NCBI GenBank assembly: GCA_027924585.1
Contig: BSBM01001138.1
Coordinates: forward strand, 8,108,001 to 8,172,000
Direction: 5' to 3'
Length of the DNA stretch: 64,000 bases
Source of the DNA: Larix kaempferi
Lineage: Eukaryota > Streptophyta > Pinopsida > Pinales > Pinaceae
Position numbers and translations under genes: made by a program. Shown here piece by piece: positions 56,001 to 64,000 of this stretch (the stretch's first letter is position 1; the number at the start of each line of letters is the position of its first letter). The notes under the pieces are model-generated. The model searched no databases. It saw only the letters and a program-made list of their open reading frames with translations, and had not been told where the DNA came from.

Positions 56001-56535
56001 CATATATGTTTGGCACGATTGTATGCCACCCATAGAGATAAAACCATGTAATGTGTAATAATGAAGCCACAGGCGAAGAGATGGAGAAAGTAGATATGTA
56101 GACTGGGCAAATAGAGACAGATCTGAGCACTAAGCTCAGTGGAAATCATGTGATCATAAACATTCCACAATTATGAACATTTATATTTTCTTTTAAATTC
56201 TTATTTTCTTGTTTACATCATTTTTAAAAGTGAAGTAATATATTTGGGAAATATCTAAATAATAATATGTGGCATAATAAATATAGTAAATGCCAAAAGA
56301 GCTTAATTAACATGTGGCATTTACTATTGCAAACAGTTTCATAAGTATTTTCTAATTGCACTGGCACTGCTTCACCACCACGCCCACTTGTATATTCACG
56401 AAATTGTATAACATCACTATGTGTCTGATAGGGACAAACTGGATATGCACAACCCATACCTGCATACCTGAAGTATATGTGCTAGTTCTTTTAAAACTAA
56501 GAAATATGTTTAAATATGATTATAATACTGTAATG

Positions 56536-57439
56536 ACTTACTATTATTTTAAATATATGTAGAGGAGAATCACTAATATTATTACTTGGGTCTTTGTAAA
56601 GCTCTGCAATACTCCAGTGACAAATTTGTAGAAGCGTTGGGGTTGCCAGAGAGCTCCCCAACAGTGTAGGTTCAAAGCAGTTGATAAAACTCCTATTACC
56701 ATAAATCTATTAGAGGAACATAGGGAGACAGGGTCTTCTACCCTCTAACCTTACTGTTATCATGTAGTTCCTGGGCTGTTTTTATTTACCTCATTTAATT
56801 GTTAAGAACTTGAGAAGGTTAAGCTACCTGAACATTATTTGCTATTGCTTTTAGTTGTATAAAGTTATAAACCTTTCTTTTTTGAGATATCTGGTTGAAG
56901 ATATATGAAATAGCAGGAAGTACATAGGCCTTTGTTGGAAGTTTTTAATGTTATTATGAAGTGTTCTAATTTTTCTTTTCTAGAAATATAAGTTACAATT
57001 CTTTCTATGGAAAAAAGGTTTGCTCCTAACAATGAGAAATTGCAACTGCACTTACCAATAAAACCAGTCCCATCAATTTCATCCGAACATAATCTCATTA
57101 ACTTGATGGTGTTTTAAAAACATCAGGAGAAATCTGCATCTGAGGCTTTTGTAGCTTCTTTAGAAGTAAGATTGTTGATTCAAAGCCCATGACTTAAACT
57201 AATGGAAAAAACATAACACCAAGCATGTGAGGCTTTTGTAGCTTCTTTGAAAGAAAGATTGTTGATTCAAGAGTTCATGACTGTGATTTTAATTTATTTT
57301 TACATGCTTGGCATCATGCCTCTAAGCCATGACATGCAGAATATCTAAATTTGATGTTGATGAATTTTTGCTAAAAACAAGAGACTGTTGGGGATGATAG
57401 TAGATACTTATAATGTAAGGATCAATTAAATCTCCTGGG
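56536..57439. other. Unrecognised sequence with an 88-bp-spaced repeat
   Basis: gaggcttttgtagcttcttt, then gaaagaaagattgttgattc (or a close variant), occurs near 57141 and 57229. No coding or RNA gene was seen. Confidence 0.5.
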
Positions 57440-57650
57440 CATTTATAAGGAACAACACTTGCAGGAATCCATATCAATCTTCAAAAGACAACTGAAATGT
57501 AGGGTAATGACAACTTCACATAACCTAAAAATTGAAACAAGACGATGGAAACAAATGGAGAGAGGCACGCCAATGTCTCCTGAGTCCTATGTGATGAACA
57601 AGAAATCGAAGACAAAACCCATGTGATGTTAAATTTCCCCAGGTCTGTCA
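57440..57650 (+). pseudogene. LINE zinc-domain fragment
   Basis: The plus strand encodes, in shifting frames, MTTSHNLKIETRRWKQ, then MERHANVS, a stop, VLCDEQEIEDKTHVMLNFPR. This follows the pattern R..H.L.IE.GRW...R.C..C...IEDE.H.L..CP of the CCHC region after many non-LTR reverse transcriptases. The pattern differs from the plant zf-RVT at 6.8-7.3 kb, suggesting another LINE lineage. It is short and decayed. Confidence 0.5.
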
Positions 57651-57651
57651 A

Positions 57652-57954
57652 ATCTATTTCCCACTGCCCACTGCTATAAACAGGAATATTTCACATGTCT
57701 TGTAATATAAGGGCCAAAATAGACTTCATTCGATCGATCTGAAGAGAACTAATCCAGCTGTGGTGATTCCTGGACAAGATTATGACTCCAAAGCCTCCAA
57801 ATCCGCGCTCAGATCTATTTCCCACTGCTATAAACAAAACAAAATTCATATATCTTGTAATATAAAGGCCAAAACAGACTTCATTCGATCGATCTGAAGA
57901 AAACTAATCCAGCCTGGACAAAATTCTGACTCTAAAGCCTCCAAATCCGCGCTC
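57652..57954. repeat. 161-bp tandem duplication
   Basis: atctatttcccactg, then cttgtaatataa(g/a)ggccaaaa, cttcattcgatcgatctgaa and cctccaaatccgcgctc, occur at 57652-57812 and 57813-57954. The second unit lacks about 20 bp. It follows the LINE fragment directly. Confidence 0.92.
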
Positions 57955-59414
57955 TTATGCTACAATATTCTAGGACTATTCGTCCCTACTATGCATTCCC
58001 CATTGCTAGCAACGGTTGCGGAAAGCACCAAACTAGTACAGCCGAGCAGGGCAGAAATGCAACTGTGGCAAATAAATAAAGATTGAAATGGTGTTAGTAA
58101 ATCACCTGTGCCAAATAAATAAAAGAAAACAGTTGCCTGGCTCTCGGTTGAGTCCGCTTGCAGTCATGATATTCCTTCTGGCTGAGAGATTCTGCAAGAA
58201 AATCTCCATCGAACCTGAAATTGCCATTCATCAATGTATCAATGTCCTGCCTGAAAACCATGGCAAGTAATGACAACAAATATGCAAGAAAACACACTTT
58301 GAGTTCACAGTGAGTCTTTCAGAGCCGTAGGTCTCCCAATACCTAATGCTAAGCTGTTTCAAAAGGTGGATTGGGTTTCATTTTTTTGAAAAAAATAGAA
58401 TTATGGTATAATCAGAAATACATTCATTCCAGTAATACACAGTTGAAGTTGGTTTTCATAAATACATTCATTTAAGTAATGCATAGTCGAAGTTGGTTCT
58501 CAGAAATACATCCATTCAAGTAATACATAGTGGAAAGCAACTTTTAAGAAGCAAGTATCATTTAAACTTAAATGGAGAGGATAACAATATTCCTCCCAGC
58601 CACCCAATCTACACTCAATTAATGTGATTAAAAAATTCATTTAAAATATATCAAAATACATGTGATCCCACATATGTAGTAACAGATTTTATGCGGTTTT
58701 ATATTGACAAAAGATTACATAAAAACAAGGTGTGGATGGCAATAGAACTTGGGGTGGGCCTGCATCTAGATTAAGCGGTGACTTTTACTTCAAAATAATT
58801 TCCAGTATAATAATGTGATCTTAAAACATTTCAATCCTAACTGATACAACAACATTGTATCTTTGTTATTTGTTGTTATTCCATAGCTTTGTTTTGTTTT
58901 GGAACATTTCATTTTACATATAAATTATCAAAAAAACTAAAAAAAATAGTGTTTGGTTTTGTGGTCAATTTTTAAAATATCATGAGAGGAAATGATATAC
59001 CCACATTCATCACAGTTCTCTAATCTTTGCTACAATTCTAGTCTCCAAGATCTTCTAACTTGTGAAAACTACAGTGACTTAGGAAAGCTTATTTCACAGC
59101 TTTTTAATCATAGGAATCAAATTTTATAGAATTCCAAATAATTCCTTTCTATTTTCTTAAGATCCTATAGACCAAATGATCTCAATAGATGTTAATCTCT
59201 CTCACACACACACACACATATATATATATTGTTTGATATTTTTACAAAATATATATGCATGTACATTACAACATCCACTCTTCTTATTATTTTTTGGAAT
59301 ATTTTATCCAATCATATAAATAATTAAAAAGGTAACCAACTAATATCTTTTGGTCTATTTAAATAATCAAGTATAATAAAATATCTATATCTACTTAAAT
59401 AATTAGATTGCACT

Positions 59415-59515
59415 TGTCCATGAGAGTTAGATTAATTGGTATTAAGTAATTGGGATGAAAAGTTGTAAATGAAAGGTCACAAGTTCAAATTTTCCATAGA
59501 TATTAGCTTTAAAAA
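59415..59515 (+). mobile_element. Degenerate tRNA-derived SINE head
   Basis: gttagattaattggt (A-box-like, 59426-59440) and caagttcaaattttcc (B-box-like, 59480-59495) are spaced as in plant SINEs and followed by an A-run. No target duplication was found. Confidence 0.4.
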
Positions 59516-61401
59516 AAATTAGGATTCTCAACAAACTTCCTCACATATCATGGATGGTAGGTCCAACAAACTGTTCAGCCGATAATCCAAGCCATTGAAA
59601 TTACTTGTTGATGTGATCAATTTTATAAATTATTGTGATTTATCATTTACTTTTTCCATTTGTATATTCAACCTAGAGCTTATTAGTCCCTTCCAAGGCA
59701 GGGATTATAGCAATGGGTTCATTGTCAAAACTAAGTTGACTTTTTATTAATTTTATCAATTTAATAATTGTTTTACAATATTATGTCAAAAATAATTATT
59801 AATTTTAATTTTTTTAAAATAATAAAATGTTTTTTAATTTTTAAAATTACAAAATACTTTTTTTTATTGGTTCTAAGTTTTGATTTGACAAAATAGCCCT
59901 CGTTGGAGGTGACAATTAATTTTTAAAAAAATATTAAAAAAATCTTTTATTTAAAAAAAATTCTCAAATTGACACATAATCATAAATAATATATATACTG
60001 ATACATATAATAATTGTAAATGGTATATATATTAATTGTTTTAAAAAACAAAGTACTTAATATTAGTATTATAATATTATGGTTCCACATAATAAGTGCA
60101 TACAAGATTATTTAAATGTTAAGATTCTTTTATTACTTTATTGGAGTAGATGTGTGGTCAAAGAACTTTTACTCATCTTATTAATAACTTCATCGATTTT
60201 AAAAATTAATTTATTTCAATGTATATTTATTATATTAAATTAAATATTTTTTTTAATATTTATGAATAATCAAATATTAATTTAATATTATTTTTTATTT
60301 TATCTTTACCATATAAAATAAGCATCAAATTTCAACAATGATAACAATACTCCATTTTCATCTATAAAACAAACAAGAGCCACAAGGTGGCGATGTCCCC
60401 GATATTGCTAGTGGGGGCATTGGCAACTGTATATGAAATTGTCATTAAGTGATAAAAGCGATTTTTTTGGCCTAAAGTACTCACTTTTTTTTAGATATCA
60501 TGATAATGATAAGCATATGACCTTCATGGCCTATTTCATGAAAGAAGTGAACAAATTTAAATTTTACTCCGCTTTCAACAACTCTCTGTGTATATGAGCA
60601 GGATTTTTCAACAAGGTGATTGTATTGTTCCTTGGATTAGGTTTTGCAAACTTTACTTTTGTCAATGATCAATTGGAACTCCCTAAAAGATTGACATCAA
60701 ACTTATGTGCAAACATGACAATAATTTCATATCATATAGTTTTTTTATAGAATATAATATTTACAACACTAATATGACGTTTATACAAATATGATGTTTA
60801 TACAGCATTATGTATTCATATATGAGACACTATTTATACACAACATGATACCATTACAATGGCCAGAATGCATGATATATTTTAGTGACACTTAAACAAA
60901 TATTATGACGTTTTTCAATATTTTTAGTGTCATAAATTTGACGTAAATACATGTGACAAAATCTTGACGCGCTCCAAAAAAAAATAAAAAATGAAAATGA
61001 AAATCATAAAATGGCTTGTGGAAACACAAATAAGCAATGCTACATACTTGTATTGTAGTAGTGATAGTGATCTTCTCAAGATTCCAAACCTAAAGGCGGA
61101 GATAACAAATTGAAAGTACACCTCATTAATTTACCAAAGTAACATACATAACCACACATTGCAGGACACAATTCACTTTCAACAACAAATCCAAAATTGC
61201 ATGTGCAAGACCTAACCTACATTATACACCCAACGGATTTTTCATTGAGGTTCATACAATAACCTAATTTATTATATCATTATTGTAACTAGCATTTATT
61301 ATCTTAACTAATAAAACTAACATTCATGACCAAATCTATGTGTTTAAAAAGAAAAACAAGGAGATAGCCCAGTAATGATTGAAAAACGAAGACCCTCCAT
61401 T

Positions 61402-61545
61402 AACAATCCAACATATTTTCAAATATATTTGCGACTATTAGATTTTATTGCCTCTATAGAATTTGCTGCGAAAAACAATCCAACATATTTCCAAATATAT
61501 TTGCGACTATCAGATTTTATTGCCTCTATACAATTTGGTGTCAAA
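61402..61545. repeat. 72-bp tandem duplication
   Basis: aacaatccaacatatttt(t/c)c, then aaatatatttgcgactat and gattttattgcctctata, occur at 61402 and 61474 with few differences. Confidence 0.92.
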
Positions 61546-62042
61546 TTCTGATGGAACAGAGTTACACTGGAACATTATCCATAGAACAAGACATACAAGT
61601 GTTTTCAGATTCTTATAATACAATGATACATAAGCACAAGGAAGGAGAAATAATAAGAAGATTGATAGTCGACACTGTATAGTGTATGATAGATTTAGAA
61701 GTGCATTTTTTAACAGGAAGAATATTCTCATGTTGGTTTTCATCATCTAACTGAACAACTCCATTAATGATCCATAATACATTCTAGGAATCTTGATCAT
61801 ATTATGTTTAACATTAAAGCAAAAGTTGTATATAATGGCATTACTCCACAACTAATCTGTCTTCATATCAATAATCAATATCTTGTAGGACTACTTCACA
61901 TCCTGCAAAGAAGGAGACTGTGCCACTTAGCTAATCAATCATGTACAACGAATGTATAAGCAAGCATAATGAATCCCTGAACTCTGTACAATCTCCATAT
62001 TTATTGGCCCATGGGATTTTTTGATACAAATAATGATCAGGT

Positions 62043-63863
62043 TTATTTGTTCTCCTCCATGACAGCTTTAGACTTCCAGACAATGTCCTTTAGCCCAGAT
62101 GAAAGATTTTTCTAAAACTGCAGTAGAAAAAAAATATGCATCCACCATGAGTAAAAAATCAAAGCAATATAAAATAGATTATACTGAAGGATCAAGCAAC
62201 CCAAGGAAATGAATTTAAATATCAGTGAAGTTTACTATGAACACTCAAATACTTATTCAGTAGGGGCATATATGAAAGAAATGCGTTGCAACCTTGTGGA
62301 ATTCCAACATGTCACCTGCGGATTTACAAACCTCGACCATGAAAAGAGAAGGAGCTACTTCAAATACCTGAAAAAATACCAGCTCATACTCAAAGGGCCA
62401 AGAGAGGGATTTTTGAAGTTATAGGATTTGTATATGATATGCAGTAGTGTCCTTGAATGCAATGTGCATAAATTTATCAAACATATTACTACCTCTGTTA
62501 TTGATAAGTGCCCCTTCTTTCCAGTCTCGGCACCTTGCAGCTTCATCTGAAAGCAGGTGAAATAATAGGTATTAGAACTTAGATCAAAATACGTTCAATT
62601 TAAATGTAGCCAGACCTAAAAGAAAATCTAAAGAAAGCGAGAAACAAGTTCTAAACAGATAGGTACGTCTAAAACTGACATAAACGAGAATGGAGTTAAG
62701 AGTTCCATATGCTAATCAGGGAACTTCATGTCTATGAGATTATTTTCACCTTATAATTTTGTGTTTTCATAGTAAATTCAAGAGGTCCGGCAGCAGCTTC
62801 AATGTTTGATATTATTTCTTTGGCAGGGCGTTTGGATATGAACCTTGTCTCTTGCTTAACAAGGCCCTAATAGCAAGAGGACATTTCCATCAACCATATC
62901 AGTGAATTCTCCAAGTATTAATGAAAGAGAAGTGGATAAAACCGTAGAAGCGCGCACAACTTGAAGTTCTAAACATTTATCAATATTGGCGACAGATTTC
63001 TTTTGCAAATATCTCAAACATGCTATATACCTATATACAGTATCAAAGAACAAGCTACTTGACTTTTGTGGTTAGCAGGTCATTCCTATTGCTTAACAAC
63101 GATTGAATCAATCACAAGCAGTGAAGCATGGGACAGACAGAATGGTGTGACAGATGGAAAAGAATATAATTAGTGTCCTATACAAGGCATGCATTCAGCA
63201 AAAATGCTTTCAAAGAATAGTTCTTCAGAAGCTAATATTTTGAATATGAGGTTTCAGTTGCAAATATAACATACCATATGCTGTTCAAACAAATTGCCGT
63301 GGTTGAGATCTTGTGACATAGAGATAAGTTCAAATGCATTCATCAACACAGACTGTGTATCTTTCTTGTCTTAAAGACAAGATGGTCCTGATTATAAGAA
63401 GTAGCAAAAACTTAGTCATTGTTTCTTGAATAGTCAGAAATTGAAAAATAACATTTCACATACAAAATCTTACCTCCAAGTCATTAAAAACAGCATCCAC
63501 ATCATGCAGTCTTATTTCCTTGTCTTCTTGGAACTTGGGCAGCTTGTAGCCTTTCTTAAACCAATCATTCTCTAAAATCTGAGGTTCTGTAATACACTAC
63601 CAACAGAAGATATTAATGTGCATGTTAGTTTATTCGAAAGCTCATTTCAAAAATAAGTGCAATGTCTTTGCTCACTCAAAAATTCATGATTTTTTAATCT
63701 TTTCAAATTCTTTTGCTAGCAAGTATGAGATGGATATAAAAACAGTGAAGCTAATCCAGTGGACAAGCTGAAGATATCTTGCACATTACGGAATACAAGT
63801 CAATACCAGTTCACTTACTGTCTTGGTTTTGGATCCAAAATCCTTGAAATCAGTTTTTTTGCA
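62043..63863 (-). pseudogene. CIPK: CBL-interacting protein kinase (CIPK/SnRK3), 3' exons, broken
   Basis: Seven minus-strand exons with GT-AG borders fit the C-terminal half of an intron-rich CIPK, a Ser/Thr kinase activated by calcineurin-B-like calcium sensors. Exons: 63819-63863 (kinase end, [14 protein letters not shown]), 63474-63596 (ILENDWFKKGYKLPKF, DVDAVFNDLE), 63275-63387 (NAF motif, MNAFELISMSQDLN), 62750-62866 (phosphatase-interaction region, RFISKRPAKEII), 62493-62546 (MKLQGAETGKKGHLSITE), 62293-62367 (VFEVAPSLFMVEVCKSAGD), 62043-62117 (NLSSGLKDIVWKS, stop). Defects: exon 1 is one base short after LDP, exon 3 is one base short before KKDTQSVL, and the last exon begins TTT TAG where the family has Phe-Tyr. 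The first six exon borders and lengths are otherwise normal. The catalytic kinase exons would lie beyond 64,000. Pseudogene is favoured; sequence error at A-runs could explain the two indels but not the stop. Confidence 0.85.
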
Positions 63864-64000
63864 CTAGAAGAAAAGAATGAAGGACAGGTGAAATCGGCTC
63901 TATGAATCTACAGTTCAATACTATCATATCGGTCATTGAGGTTTTTTTCATAAATGCTAAAAAGAGAAGTAAATACAGCAAAAGGATGTATCTTTACATT

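Larger units (their letters stand above)
53567..56535. repeat. Tandem segmental duplication of a tRNA-His/tRNA-Lys cassette
   Basis: Copy A (53567-54955) and copy B (54961-56535) share, in order, a block with catccaagagctggctaac and ttttcctgaa(c/g)acagaattc, tRNA-His, a spacer with ttgaattcaaaaa(c/t)a, tRNA-Lys, then aatgtgtaataatgaagcc, gtagactggg, agcttaattaacatgtgg and cactggcactgcttcacca. Copy B has extra internal duplications (three upstream blocks and a doubled 115-bp unit). The spacer also resembles the one between the tRNAs at 2.9-3.3 kb, so all three cassettes share ancestry. Confidence 0.92.
57955..62042. other. Mostly unrecognised AT-rich sequence
   Basis: At about 58090-58260 the minus strand has a pyrimidine tract ending in ggttttcag followed by about 40 open codons, which could be an orphan exon, but the peptide (DTLMNGNFRFDGDFLAESL) is unfamiliar. 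A CA/TA microsatellite lies at about 59205-59230. 59750-60350 is extremely AT-rich. A SINE remnant (59415-59515) and a 72-bp duplication (61402-61545) are listed separately. The last kilobase is probably 3' flank of the CIPK pseudogene. Confidence 0.45.

Noticed and set aside
58094-58297. Possible orphan exon on the minus strand with a ggttttcag acceptor
   Set aside because: The peptide matches no family I know and no second exon supports it.

Overview
This window looks like nuclear DNA from a seed plant with a large, repeat-laden genome, most likely a gymnosperm and probably a conifer. It is AT-rich, and most of its sequence consists of decayed transposable elements. It contains plant-type tRNA-His(GUG) and tRNA-Lys(CUU) genes, a plant L1-type LINE with an RNase H domain, Ty1/copia and Ty3/gypsy relics, and exons of two conserved plant genes (a CBL-interacting protein kinase and exportin-1). 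A Penelope-like retroelement with a GIY-YIG endonuclease (50.4-51.7 kb) is the main argument for a conifer, because such elements are, from memory, reported among land plants mainly in conifers. I found no complete intact protein-coding gene.

Layout from left to right. 1.5-2.3 kb: a composite tRNA-derived SINE with three pol III-type modules. 2.9-3.3 kb: a tRNA-His/tRNA-Lys pair. 6.1-9.9 kb: a 5'-truncated LINE on the minus strand (endonuclease, reverse transcriptase, zinc-binding domain, RNase H). 11.1-15.1 kb: a complete LTR element with a 5-bp target duplication, a PBS, a PPT and a double-zinc-knuckle gag, but no recognisable pol. 15.2-18.3 kb: a gypsy fragment. 18.3-20.7 kb: CACTA-like foldback elements, long hairpins and a 0.49-kb tandem duplication. 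20.9-24.8 kb: one LTR with a PPT, next to a broken reading frame of about 1,130 codons that I cannot assign to a family. 26.6-27.1 kb: another foldback-family copy expanded into a 33-bp minisatellite beside a tRNA-like relic.

From 27 to 38.9 kb the sequence is mostly unrecognised, with short tandem duplications. At 38.9-40.6 kb, arrays of a roughly 130-bp repeat lie in opposite orientations; one array is split by a well-bounded SINE with a 14-bp target duplication. A single exportin-1 exon lies at 42.8 kb. A copia element follows at 43.1-48.8 kb; it has its 3' LTR but has lost its 5' end. The Penelope-like element is at 50.4-51.7 kb. At 53.6-56.5 kb two further tRNA-His/tRNA-Lys cassettes lie in a tandem segmental duplication whose flanks also resemble the pair at 2.9 kb. 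A LINE zinc-domain fragment and a 161-bp tandem duplication lie at 57.4-58.0 kb.

The right edge (62.0-63.9 kb, minus strand) holds seven 3'-terminal exons of a CIPK-family kinase, covering the end of the kinase domain, the NAF motif and the phosphatase-interaction region. It has two apparent one-base deletions and a nonsense codon, so it is either a pseudogene or affected by sequence errors. The only genes that look functional are tRNA genes. The rest is a layered record of retroelement insertion, local duplication and decay.
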